Part shown: piece after piece, positions 1 to 9,700 of the stretch
Position numbering within the stretch: position 1 is the stretch's first letter
Layout of the letters: each line of letters starts with the position of its first letter
The notes under the pieces: generated by a model
Seen by the model: only the letters and a program-made list of their open reading frames with translations
The model's database searches: none
Told to the model about the DNA's origin: nothing
Source of the DNA: Saccharibacillus sacchari DSM 19268
Lineage (GTDB): Bacteria; Bacillota; Bacilli; Paenibacillales; Paenibacillaceae
DNA: 64,000 bases
Assembly (NCBI RefSeq): GCF_000585395.1
Contig: NZ_KK073875.1
Coordinates: forward strand, 1,763,999 to 1,827,998
Direction: 5' to 3'
Translations under genes and position numbers: made by a program

Positions 1-714
1 TTCGGCTTCCAATACGGTCAGTTGTTCGCTGCCTTGGTCATAACCGGGATTCAGCGTACGCGTATATATCGGCGCTTGCAGCTTGAACGCTTCCAGATCC
101 GCTCCTACCGATGCGTCCAGATCGAATCGCGCGTAACCATACAGATTTCCATTCACAAAAAAATCTTGGCGTTCTTCCTGCATTCCGATCTGTTTGCCGG
201 ACGCGTCTGTCAGCGTACCCAAACTGATTGCCGTCGAACGCACATCCTCCCCGCTGATCTCGTAGAGCAACGATAGCTTTCGACTATCGCGCACCGCGCC
301 GTATAATTGCAGCGTATAACCATCCCCTTCGACCGTTACATCCAGCGGTTCCACTTCTCTTTTATCCAACGCGCTTTTGAGAACGGGATCATTGGATACG
401 CTGGTTCGAAAAACCTCGTATTCTCCCCATTCCCCCTTCGTTTGCGGCTCTTCTTCCATGGCTGGCGCAGGCACGATAGCCGCACGCGTCAGATCGTCGT
501 CGCCTCCGATGGCAATAAACAGGCCTGTCGCAAGCGCCAATCCGGCTACGCTCGCTCCGCCATACTGATAAACGCGTCGTCTGGACGATGCCTGACCGCG
601 CTTCACGCCGCCGCGAATCGCTTGCATCAGCGCTACATCGTCTACAGACGTTTGGTCGCGACTCTCGTGCCTCGCTTCTTCTTCGAAGAGCCGCCGAATC
701 CGATTATCCTCCAT
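1..714 (-). CDS. DUF4179-type membrane anti-sigma/regulatory protein (C-terminus cut by window edge)
   Basis: Only the first 238 codons are inside the window; the gene continues past base 1. The start is the ATG at 714, preceded by AGGGGGAAGCGAAG. Residues 1-45 are a charged cytoplasmic part, then about 48-70 form a single membrane segment, then an extracellular beta-rich part with a VRDSRKLSLLYEI stretch that recurs in the second copy at 1.5-2.9 kb (IRDSRSVTLLYKL). The layout matches DUF4179 proteins that sit next to ECF sigma factors. It lies 82 bp downstream of the sigma gene at 797-1306 on the same strand, so it probably binds that factor and reports an envelope signal. The anti-sigma role is inferred from context. 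Confidence 0.75.
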   Translation of the reverse strand, partial: MEDNRIRRLFEEEARHESRDQTSVDDVALMQAIRGGVKRGQASSRRRVYQYGGASVAGLALATGLFIAIGGDDDLTRAAIVPAPAMEEEPQTKGEWGEYEVFRTSVSNDPVLKSALDKREVEPLDVTVEGDGYTLQLYGAVRDSRKLSLLYEISGEDVRSTAISLGTLTDASGKQIGMQEERQDFFVNGNLYGYARFDLDASVGADLEAFKLQAPIYTRTLNPGYDQGSEQLTVLEAE

Positions 715-796
715 CTTCGCTTCCCCCTATACAATCGAAGTTCATTTCTTTGCCGCCTACGATCACGGACCCTGATGTCCTTGATCTGCGCCATCC

Positions 797-1306
797 CTAT
801 ACCAAATCCCGCATCTGCTTGAGCGCCTTGTGCAACCAGGTCTTGACCGTTCCTTCCGGCTTGTTCAGCACTCGTGCGATCTCCGTCAGCGTCATATCAT
901 GATAATATTTCAGAATCACGACATGTCGATGCTTCGCATTCAACTTGGCTAATGCCCGTTCCAGATCGATCCGATTCGAACTGATCATCTCGGCGCCCCG
1001 ATCTTCTCCGGTCTTGTCCGACGGAATGACTCGTTTGCGTTTCCTCAGTTCGTCCATGCAGCAATTGATCAAAATACGGATCATCCACGGTAAAAACAAT
1101 GCGTCGTCCTTGAGCGATTTGCGCTTGATCCATGCTTTGCAAGACGCTTCCTGAATCGCTTCGAGCGCATCTGCTTCATTGTGCAAATAACTGAAAGCGA
1201 TCCCGTATAACTTCCGTCGATGCTCGGCTATTTTGCCGATAAAAAACTCTTCGCTGTCAGCGACTGCGCGCGCGCCTTCCTGCTTCGCTTCTATCGGTGC
1301 GTCCAC
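797..1306 (-). CDS. ECF-type RNA polymerase sigma-70 factor
   Basis: About 169 residues, the normal size for an ECF sigma factor. Region 2 is visible from about residue 20 (HRRKLYGIAFSYLHNEADA, then ALEAIQEASCKAW) and region 4.2 at the C-terminus (LKYYHDMTLTEIARVLNKPE then GTVKTWLHKALKQMR). The GTG at 1306 is preferred to the TTG six bases upstream because AGGAGG sits seven bases before it. It directs RNA polymerase to stress- or envelope-type promoters, and its partner is probably the DUF4179 protein that follows. It is clearly a paralogue of the sigma factor at 2896-3429; both share the CCMDELRKRKRVIP/CCMDELRRRKRVIP stretch. Confidence 0.93.
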   Translation of the reverse strand: MDAPIEAKQEGARAVADSEEFFIGKIAEHRRKLYGIAFSYLHNEADALEAIQEASCKAWIKRKSLKDDALFLPWMIRILINCCMDELRKRKRVIPSDKTGEDRGAEMISSNRIDLERALAKLNAKHRHVVILKYYHDMTLTEIARVLNKPEGTVKTWLHKALKQMRDLV

Positions 1307-1401
1307 CTGCAATCCTCCTCTGCCACGCGTGTTTCTTTTTTTAATCGATTATGTATCATAGACGGCGTTTAGGCCGCGAACGGTTTTCGAATTCGGAAAA
1401 A

Positions 1402-1436
1402 TAAAAAAACCGCGAAGTCCGGTGAGGACTCCGCGA
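1402..1436 (-). terminator. Rho-independent terminator of the DUF4179 gene at 1.5 kb
   Basis: On the minus strand CGCGGAGTCC and GGACTTCGCG pair around a short loop and are followed by a run of seven T. It lies 25 bp past the stop of the DUF4179 gene and separates the two sigma/anti-sigma modules. Confidence 0.85.
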
Positions 1437-1460
1437 TTTGATCGAATGACGGACGGCGGA

Positions 1461-2879
1461 TCATTTTAACACCACTTCCTGTTCGTCGCGAATGCCTCCC
1501 GGGTACATGCTGATCGTAAACGTCAACGGCTGCGGATAGTCTTGATCGGGAATGTAAAACGTATCGCTCGCAGATTGACTGTCTCCTTTTCCCGTTTGCA
1601 TCGCTCCTTCTGACGATACCATCTCATGTTCCTTGCCGTTGCCGTCTTTGAATACGGGATCCAGCCTCATAGAGCCGAGTCGTCCGAATTCGTCTTCATG
1701 AACCGGATAGTGAACGGCAATCTGCTTGGCGTTTGCTTTGGCTTGGGTTACCTGCAAAGCAAAGCCGTCCTCCGGCGCTTGAAGCACGCTTTCTTCCTCC
1801 GTGTTCAACACCAAATTAAGTTGCTCTTTCGACAACGATTGGATACCGGACACGCCGAACGATAGAGCGTCGGGGTTGACGATTCCGGCATGATTTACAA
1901 AACTCATCTCCCAACCCAGCCGCCCTTCGATAAGGGAAGGAACGCCAGGTTTTTGAAGCTTGAAAGTCTGTTCGTCTTGCTCAAGAGTCAAGGTCGGCTC
2001 AATGAGATCAAACAGCTTATCCGTATTGTCCGGGTCTTCGGATACGTTCAAATACACGGAAAGCGGCGTAAGCAGCATCCGATGGACTTGTATCGTCTGG
2101 CCGGACACGATCAGCTGCTTGGGTTGATCATAGACGAGTTCTTGTTCTTGCGACAAAGTTGACGGGAGGCGCAGCGGAACGACGAACGTTCCGAGCGATT
2201 TGTCTTGATCGGGAGATTGTAGGGATAAAGCGTCTACTTTCAAATTAAAATCCTCCGCTCTGCTTCTCGCTTCTCCGCTGAAAAATAATGTCGCGTAACC
2301 GTATGTGGCTCCTTCTCCGGTATTGAAGTACGTCCGATGAATCCAATTCTTGGTCGTCGTTTCTTTTCCGTAAAAGGCATCCAGCAGTTTCGGCGTATCC
2401 CACTCTGCCGCTTCGCCCTCCGGCGACTTCAACTTGTACAATAACGTTACGCTGCGGCTATCCCGAATCATGCCTTCAATCTTCAAGTTCATGCCGTTCT
2501 CTTCGACCGATACCGCATCCACCGGTTCAACGAATCCTTGCTTCCAAGCACTGCTTAGTCCGTCGTTGCCGTTCAGTAATTTAAGAAAAGGCTCCCATTT
2601 GTCAGCTTCCGGAAGGAATGACGATTGATGCGTACCGCTGTTGCCGAAAACACCTTGCAGCGGCCCTGAATCCGCGAACAGCAAGACCCCTGCCGCAATC
2701 GCCACCGCCGCAACTCCGCCGTAAATGATCCTTTTTCCGCGCGGTCGTTCATTATTCGCACGCTGCATCCCCCTGCGAATCGCCGCGCTGCGCTCCCCTG
2801 CCGAAGGCAGGGTTGACGGATGACGAAGAGTCTCGGCGTCCTGACGGATTCTTTTTTCCAAATGATCATTCATCTGCAT
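1461..2879 (-). CDS. DUF4179-type membrane anti-sigma/regulatory protein
   Basis: About 472 residues from the ATG at 2879, which follows AGAGGGGAGAAGAAGCGA; a longer reading frame upstream has no ribosome site and would run into the sigma gene. Residues 1-50 are cytoplasmic and rich in Arg/Glu; a transmembrane helix follows (YGGVAAVAIAAGVLLFA); the rest is extracellular, beta-rich and ends in a DEQEVVLK tail. The sigma gene stop is only 16 bp upstream, so the two are cotranscribed and probably form a sigma/anti-sigma pair. Family assignment rests on architecture and on similarity to the partial copy at 1-714; the ligand sensed outside the cell is unknown. Confidence 0.82.
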   Translation of the reverse strand: MQMNDHLEKRIRQDAETLRHPSTLPSAGERSAAIRRGMQRANNERPRGKRIIYGGVAAVAIAAGVLLFADSGPLQGVFGNSGTHQSSFLPEADKWEPFLKLLNGNDGLSSAWKQGFVEPVDAVSVEENGMNLKIEGMIRDSRSVTLLYKLKSPEGEAAEWDTPKLLDAFYGKETTTKNWIHRTYFNTGEGATYGYATLFFSGEARSRAEDFNLKVDALSLQSPDQDKSLGTFVVPLRLPSTLSQEQELVYDQPKQLIVSGQTIQVHRMLLTPLSVYLNVSEDPDNTDKLFDLIEPTLTLEQDEQTFKLQKPGVPSLIEGRLGWEMSFVNHAGIVNPDALSFGVSGIQSLSKEQLNLVLNTEEESVLQAPEDGFALQVTQAKANAKQIAVHYPVHEDEFGRLGSMRLDPVFKDGNGKEHEMVSSEGAMQTGKGDSQSASDTFYIPDQDYPQPLTFTISMYPGGIRDEQEVVLK

Positions 2880-2895
2880 TCGCTTCTTCTCCCCT

Positions 2896-3429
2896 CTAGC
2901 GATGACGTTCCAGCTTTGCACGCATCTGCTTTAGCGCGCGATACAATCGGCTTTTCACCGTACTCTCCGGTTTGCCCAGAATTTCCGCGATTTCCGCCAG
3001 CTTCATATCGTGGTAGAAGCGCAGAATCAAGACGTGCTGATACTTTTTCGGTAGATTGTTCAGCACGTATTCCAGGTTCAGCTGATCGGAGCTTTGCATC
3101 TGCGCCATTCCCGGTGCGCTCCGGCGCTCCCCGATATGCTCGACCGGAATCACCCGCTTGCGCCGCCTTAGTTCGTCCATGCAACAATTAATCAGAATGC
3201 GGATTAGCCACGAATCGAATAATTGGTCGTTTTTCAACGATTCGCGCTTCGACCAAGAACGATACGACGCTTCTTGCAGCATCTCCAGGGCATCCGCTTC
3301 ACTGCGCAGATAACTGTAAGCGATGCTGTACAGCTTCCCGCTCTGCCTGTCGATTCGCTCGAAAAACCGTTCTTCCTCTACGTGACAAACCCGCTGCTCC
3401 GCTTCTTCCATTTTCAACGTCCCGGCCAC
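2896..3429 (-). CDS. ECF-type RNA polymerase sigma-70 factor
   Basis: About 177 residues. Region 2 (GKLYSIAYSYLRSEADALEM) and region 4 (LRFYHDMKLAEIAEILGKPE followed by STVKSRLYRALKQMR) are intact. I choose the GTG at 3429 because GAGGGGGG lies six bases before it; an upstream in-frame GTG at 3450 would overlap that ribosome site. It is a paralogue of the sigma factor at 797-1306, and each is followed by a DUF4179 protein, so the two modules arose by tandem duplication. Target promoters cannot be read from this window. Confidence 0.92.
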   Translation of the reverse strand: MAGTLKMEEAEQRVCHVEEERFFERIDRQSGKLYSIAYSYLRSEADALEMLQEASYRSWSKRESLKNDQLFDSWLIRILINCCMDELRRRKRVIPVEHIGERRSAPGMAQMQSSDQLNLEYVLNNLPKKYQHVLILRFYHDMKLAEIAEILGKPESTVKSRLYRALKQMRAKLERHR

Positions 3430-3504
3430 CTCATTCCCCCCTCTCGTCACCTTGCACCGCTATGACGGATTGTTCCCCGTGGAAAGTTTCATTTGTCGAA
3501 AAAA

Positions 3505-3548
3505 AGAAAAAAGCCGCACGCGTTCCTTTTCAGGATACGACGTGCGGC
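3505..3548 (-). terminator. Terminator downstream of the GH65-PGM fusion gene
   Basis: GCCGCACG and CGTGCGGC (3513-3548) form the stem with a loop of about 20 bases; on the minus strand the stem is followed by TTTTTTC. It lies about 50 bp past the stop at 3600. Confidence 0.85.
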
Positions 3549-3599
3549 AGGTTACGGAATAGCGTTACTTATTTAATTGGATTATCATTGCGACCCACG

Positions 3600-6593
3600 T
3601 TAGCCTTTTAGCTCCCGCTTCGGAAATTCTTCCATCCATTCGCGCAGCAGCGCCGGAGTCAGATCAGCGGGGGTTGCGACATGATGATCGGCATCCGGCA
3701 GCGTCTCTTCGGTCCCGATGCCGATCGCCGGCATACCGGCGCGATGAATCGCGAGCACGCCGGCTTCCGCGTCTTCGATTCCGATGCAGCGCAGCGGATG
3801 CACGCCGAGTCCTTCGGCCGCGTTCAGGAAAATTTCCGCGTCCGGCTTTTGCAGCGCTACGGCGCCGGCGTCGGCCACGTAATCGAACAAGTCGGTTACG
3901 CCGAGGCGGTCGAGCACCGTCGGAGCATTGCGGCTGGCGGAAGCCAGGGCGACGAGAATACCGTCACGGCGCAGCGCCTTCAGCAGCTTGCGTACGCCCG
4001 GCAGAAGCGCGTCCGGCGTCAATGTCTCCAGCAGTTTCTTGTACCGTTCGTTTTTTTGATCGGCCAACTTGACCAGCTCGTCTTGCGAGAACTCGCGGTC
4101 GCCGTTTTGGAGGATCAGCTTCAGCGAAGCCATCCGGTCGACGCCTTTGAGCTTCTCGTTGTATTCGCGGTCGAACGGGATGTTCAGCTCGTCGGCCAAC
4201 TCTTTCCACGCCTGGTAATGCAGCTCGGCCGTGTCTGTGATGACGCCGTCAAGGTCGAACAATACGCCGCCCAAAACCCGGTTCGGCAAGGTCAGTTCTT
4301 CCTCCAGCTCCGCTTCGACGCCGAAATGCTCGATTTTGACCGGGTCGCCTTCCAGCACGCGGTAAGTGGTCGAATCGGCGGAGATGTTGATGTGCAGGCG
4401 CCGTCCTTTCCATTTGAGAGAAAAGGCGTATCGTTCCCATTGATCCGGGATGACCGGGCGGAAACTCAGTTTGTCTTCGTCTTGCTTCATGCCCGCGAAG
4501 CCGTTCAGGATCGCCAAACGACTTCCCGCCATGGCTGCGGCATGGATGCCGTCCTTCACGTTGCCGTGCGTATCGTCCAGGTCGAGCCGCGCCGTTTCCA
4601 TGAAGAATTCATACGCTTGATCCAGATACCCGAGTTCCGACGCGACCATGGAATGCACGCAGGCGGACAACGAGGAATCATGAGTGGTCAGTCCTTCATA
4701 GTAGAGATAAGCACGCGCTTTTTCCGCACGAGTAAATCGCTCCGGATGAACATGGAACGCGAGCACCAGATCAGCCTGCTTCAGTACCTGGTGGCGGTAG
4801 ATGTCCATCGGGTGATAATGCAGCAGTAGCGGATACTTGTCTTTCGGCGTGTCGGCAAAGTTCCAAGGCGCTTTGTGCAGGAACGTATCATCTTGGCCGA
4901 TCATGCCTTGGTCGCGGTAGATGAACATTTCCTCGGCCATTTTACGCCAAGATCCGATCTCGGCATCGCTCACCTGAAGCCGATCGCACAATTCTTCGCA
5001 GCGTCCTTCGTGCATGTCCTTCATTTCTTCCATCAGCTTCACGGTATATTCGAATAGATCCTGAACCATGACGTTGGTGTAGGCATTGTTGTTCACCAGC
5101 GCCGTGTACTCGTCCGGTCCGGTCACGCCGTTGATGCAAAATCCTCTTCCGGGGATAAAGCTTCCGTAATCGGCGAAAAAGCGGCTCGTTTCGATCAGGA
5201 TCTCCAGACCGTCACCGTACTTGTAGTCCGGGTCGTCGACGGCTTCATTGTAAATCTTGATCGCATGCGCGATATCGGCATTAATATGGATCTGCGCCGT
5301 CCCTGCCGGGAAATACGCCGACGTCTCCTTGCCGCTAATCGTCCGCCACGGGAACAACGCGCCTTTGAAATTGAGCTTTGCCGCCCACTCCCGTGCTTCG
5401 GGCAGGATGTAATGGCGGTAATCGAGCAGCTTGCGCGCGATCTCCGGCTCCGTGTACAGGAAGAACGGCAGCACGTACATCTCCGTATCCCAGAAATAGT
5501 GTCCTTCGTAGCCTTCGCCCGTCAGTCCTTTTGCCGCCATATTGGTACGACCGTCGCGGCCCACGGATTGGAACATATGGTAAGCGCTGAAACGAAGCCC
5601 CTGCTGGAGCGCTTCGTCGCCTTCTATCGCAATGTCCGCGGACATCCAGAACTCGTCAAGAATGCCTTCCTGAACGATGGCGTAGCTCTCGTAACCGCGT
5701 TCCCAGGCTTCATCCAACTGACGAATGCCTTCTTTCCACAGATCGCCGATATTCGGTTCCTCCGAAGCATGGTAGACGACGTATTTCTCCAGCGTGAATT
5801 GTTCTCCGGCTTGAGCAGAAACGGTAAACCGTTTTTCTACTCTGCCGCTCGACGAATCGGTCTCCAGCTCGTACTCGCCGCCCGAAAATTTATGCTCGGC
5901 CGCGCAGGTCACGTGAAATCCCGTTACCCGGGTACGCTGCGCGATGCCCATATACGTTTTGTTTTCGCGCATCTCCAACGTTGTCAGCACGGGACCCGAG
6001 AAAGAAGATCCGGAACGCGGATCGCCCGAAGACGACTGGTTCACGACGTTGCCGTCGATCTCCGATTCGAAACGGATTTTCCCGTCGAAATTCATCGGCT
6101 TGACCGTGCATCGGAACAATAGCAGATGCGGATCGTCGAGCGAAGCCATGCGTTCGAACGTGATTTCCACCTCGCGGCCTTCTAGCGAACGCCACTGGAT
6201 CGTGCGGGTCACGGTACCTTTTCGCATATCGAGCTGACGCCAGTATCCAAACAAGGTGCCCTGGAACATATGCACCGGTTCATCCTCCAACCAGATCCGG
6301 ATAACCTGCGCGTCCGCGACATTCAGCATCGTCTCGCGCTCATGGGCGGAACCGTACGTCTCTTCTCCGTAAACGATCGGCGCGGATTCGTAAAATCCGT
6401 TAATATAAGTTCCGCGCAGGGAAGTCCCAAGCGGTCCGTAATAGCCCTCCTCGAAATTGGCACGCATGCCGATATATCCGTTCGCTACAGCGAAGATAGT
6501 CTCGTCGCGCAAGTTCTGTTCGGTATCCAGCGTATGTTCGGTTACTGTCCAAGGTTCATACGCATAGATCGGTCCGGCAGATGAATGCTTCAT
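3600..6593 (-). CDS. Fused GH65 disaccharide phosphorylase (maltose phosphorylase type) and beta-phosphoglucomutase
   Basis: About 997 residues from the ATG at 6593 (ATAGGAGGGAAATAC before it). Residues 1-765 are a complete GH65 phosphorylase: N-terminal beta-sandwich, (alpha/alpha)6 barrel, catalytic Glu in GVTGPDEYTALVNNNAYTN, and the phosphate-binding THDSSLSACVHSM. Residues from about 771 are a full beta-PGM of the HAD superfamily: nucleophile and acid/base Asp in FDLDGVITD, ASASRN, the Lys of LQKPDAEIF and GIEDAEAG. GH65 phosphorylases release beta-glucose-1-phosphate and beta-PGM converts it to glucose-6-phosphate, so one polypeptide should perform both cytoplasmic steps. In lactic acid bacteria these are neighbouring genes. 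Maltose, trehalose, nigerose or kojibiose as substrate cannot be told from sequence alone. Confidence 0.93.
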   Translation of the reverse strand: MKHSSAGPIYAYEPWTVTEHTLDTEQNLRDETIFAVANGYIGMRANFEEGYYGPLGTSLRGTYINGFYESAPIVYGEETYGSAHERETMLNVADAQVIRIWLEDEPVHMFQGTLFGYWRQLDMRKGTVTRTIQWRSLEGREVEITFERMASLDDPHLLLFRCTVKPMNFDGKIRFESEIDGNVVNQSSSGDPRSGSSFSGPVLTTLEMRENKTYMGIAQRTRVTGFHVTCAAEHKFSGGEYELETDSSSGRVEKRFTVSAQAGEQFTLEKYVVYHASEEPNIGDLWKEGIRQLDEAWERGYESYAIVQEGILDEFWMSADIAIEGDEALQQGLRFSAYHMFQSVGRDGRTNMAAKGLTGEGYEGHYFWDTEMYVLPFFLYTEPEIARKLLDYRHYILPEAREWAAKLNFKGALFPWRTISGKETSAYFPAGTAQIHINADIAHAIKIYNEAVDDPDYKYGDGLEILIETSRFFADYGSFIPGRGFCINGVTGPDEYTALVNNNAYTNVMVQDLFEYTVKLMEEMKDMHEGRCEELCDRLQVSDAEIGSWRKMAEEMFIYRDQGMIGQDDTFLHKAPWNFADTPKDKYPLLLHYHPMDIYRHQVLKQADLVLAFHVHPERFTRAEKARAYLYYEGLTTHDSSLSACVHSMVASELGYLDQAYEFFMETARLDLDDTHGNVKDGIHAAAMAGSRLAILNGFAGMKQDEDKLSFRPVIPDQWERYAFSLKWKGRRLHINISADSTTYRVLEGDPVKIEHFGVEAELEEELTLPNRVLGGVLFDLDGVITDTAELHYQAWKELADELNIPFDREYNEKLKGVDRMASLKLILQNGDREFSQDELVKLADQKNERYKKLLETLTPDALLPGVRKLLKALRRDGILVALASASRNAPTVLDRLGVTDLFDYVADAGAVALQKPDAEIFLNAAEGLGVHPLRCIGIEDAEAGVLAIHRAGMPAIGIGTEETLPDADHHVATPADLTPALLREWMEEFPKRELKG

Positions 6594-6708
6594 GTATTTC
6601 CCTCCTATTTCCATCTTAATCTCCTCTGCAACACATCTTAACCTATTACCCACCTGGCTTCGGGTAAGTAACTTTATTGAGCGGAAAAGAGGAAAGAGAA
6701 ATGAAAAT

Positions 6709-9700
6709 TTAATGATTGACCTCGGCCTGGAAATCATCCTTGTACGACTTGTCGGCATTGTAGAAGACAATATCGCCGTCGGTTAAAGAAAACGTGTTTT
6801 TCCAAGAATCTTGCACGCTGTGCTTGAACCCTTCCAGTGTCCATTGGTTCATGAGCGGAGCATTGATGTACTGCAAATGCGGCGCGTTCAGATTGCCGTC
6901 GCGGATGCTCTCGATGTTGAAGTTCAAAACGATATAGCCGTCCCGCAGGAAGATCGGATCGCGCTTGGTCAGTCCGCCGTGCGTGCGTCCGTATTCGGCC
7001 AGATTGGTTCCTTTGACGACGACATAGGGATCGCCGGGCAGGCTGTAATGGCCGTACCACTTCTGCATCGCCGCATTGGCACGCGCAAAATCGACCGAAC
7101 CGGGAAGGTTGGCCTTGGGTCCGATTAACGTGCGGGTTTGCTCCGGCAGCAGCAGGAGGTCAAAACCGCCAATCGGCGTTTTTTCTTTGGTGAAGCGGCG
7201 GATGTAGTCGGCGATGAACATATCGCGACTGACGCCGTTCATTTCCGCAAACGTGTAATAGTTGTCGTACTTATATCTGGCAGTATCGGTCAATTCCTCC
7301 TCGGGTACGTTGCGCAGGCGGTCGTTTAGAATGATGTAGCGTTCTTCGGTGTCTTCCGGCGAGCCGACTTTGATGAACGTTCGGTGGTCGTCGTTGTAGT
7401 ACAGATCGACAGGCGTTTGGGTCTTGCCGTCTTTGCTCACGAAGGTGAAGCTTGGGGTGATGCGGATGCCGTCGGTTTTGCCGAACATATTGCCTTTGGT
7501 TTTCAGGTCGAACTTGATGTGGTAGCCGGTTTTGACGGTGATGTTTTTCATCCCCTCGAGCGGATTGCTGCCGGGCAGAATCGGGAGGGTAAACGGCGGG
7601 TTGTTGCCGCGCGCGTCTCCGTCGATGCCTTGCAGTCCGGTCCAATAGGTGTTGCCGGTGTGGACGGCGCTGCCTTCTTGGGTGCGGAAGACCATCTCCC
7701 AGTTGTAATCGGCGATGTCGGTGATCTGGAAATCGTATAAACGGCCGATCACTTCGACGTCGACGGTGTCGCTTGCGACGTGGTTGACGAGATCGAAGTT
7801 CGCGTCTTGCTGCGTCGGTTGAACATCCGGTGCATTTTCGGCGGTGTTGCGGAAGGTGACGGTGTAGTCGCCTTCGTCGACCCAGACGGGAAGAAAGAAT
7901 TCGGTGGTGATCTGTCCGACCGGGATGTTGATCCAGGTGCCTTTCGGGTAGAACGTTGTTCGATTAGCGGAATACGTATCGAACGGGAAGTAGACTTCTT
8001 TGCTTCGGAAATACTTCGCGTAATCGCGATTGCCATAGCCGGGATAGGTTTGATGTTGTCCGCTCGTTGGCATGGTGATCGTGAAGGGGCGGTCTAAGAT
8101 GAAGGCTTGGCGACTGTAGTTTGGCGTTGTCTTCTGGTTGTGCGCCGCGTCGTCGGATGTGGATGAATAGTTGACGACCGGGGTGTGCACCGTGACGGGA
8201 TTAATCCCTGGGATCGGGTACGTGTCGCCATCCGGCGCTTCGTAGTTTGCGTCAAGCCCTGCGTATGTGATCGTTCCCATACTCGGAGCCGCCATCCGGT
8301 TTGTTTTGGTCTTTGGGATCATATGGTTCGGACTGTACAATACGTTTCGCCCAATTTGATTTCCGTTCGGGACGGGTGTTGGAACCGGTGTTTGGACTTC
8401 GGTTTCACGATCGTACATCAGGATTTGACCTTTAAAGACGACCTTGTCATTTTTCCCTTTGACCTGTCCGATTTTTTCTTCGACATAGCCCTGCGCGATG
8501 TCCGCATCAGGCGTTGGCGACGGCTTGCTTTTCCCGCCTTCTACCGTGATGGTATTCGGAGCGGTAAACGCAGGAGGTACAGGCGGTGCGGTATATCCAC
8601 CGTTTTTCTCGACAATCAATTCAGGCGGGATATAGCCTTCGGGGTAGATCGTGATACTTTCCCCCTGGAATGCGTAATTTTTTAACACCGCGCTGTCGAT
8701 TTCGTATACACCCAATTTTTCAACGGTCCAATACGTGAAGTAGCGTTCCGTATGGATGTTGTAAATGACGGTAGTTTCATCCGTTTGCTCATCAGATTCT
8801 TCATGCGTACCGGGCGGCGGATTATTGGGTACCGTTTTACCGGGGTCCCATTTTAAAAGATAGGGTTGAGTGACCGGAACCTCGTAAATACAGGTGACTT
8901 TTTGTTCTTGGAACTTGAATTGATGCAGATAGTCTTTGGCGAGTACGTTTCCGTACAAGCTTTCGGATGTCGGAATGCCTTGCAAGACATCGAAAATTTC
9001 TCGGTCGCGCTGATCGGCTTTGATCATGGCGCTTACGGTGGGTTGCATGTCTTGACCTTCGATCGTGCGTCCCGTATGGATATTACAGAAACCCGTCGGC
9101 TCTTGCTCTTCGCTTGTTCGGTACACCCAATATTTGTCGGGATACTGATAGGTAACCGAAGCAGCGACAAATTTGTAGGCGGCGTAGTAGAACGCCATGA
9201 TTTGTGCGTTTTTGGGGCTGTCCTTGTCGTATGCTTTCATACTACCGTCTTCGTTCTTTTTGACGTAATAGCGATCCGCGCCTGTATCCGAATGTTGCTG
9301 TTTGAATACGATGGTGGCGTAGTTCAAATCTCGGGTGGCGCCTACTTCGGTTTGCCCGGGTTGCAAGCCGACTAATAGTTGTTCGATCTTGATTTGGTCT
9401 TTAGCTGGCTTACCTTCAATTTTCAGATTATCATTTTTAACGATTTGGTTGTAATCAGGTACAACTTTCGCTCCATCCTTAACTAATTGCTTGTTTCGGG
9501 CTTGCACAATCGAAGCTCGATTATCAATCATGTAGATTGGGAAAGGTACATCTGTAAATTCGTCCACGCCTTTAAACGAATTACTGATTGGATACTGTAC
9601 GGTTAACTTAACAGTTCTACCGGGTGACGTTGTATACGTGTCGGACCATCTTGGGCTGTCTGTTGCGATGGGTCCTTCGGTTCCAGGTGCATCAATGGAT

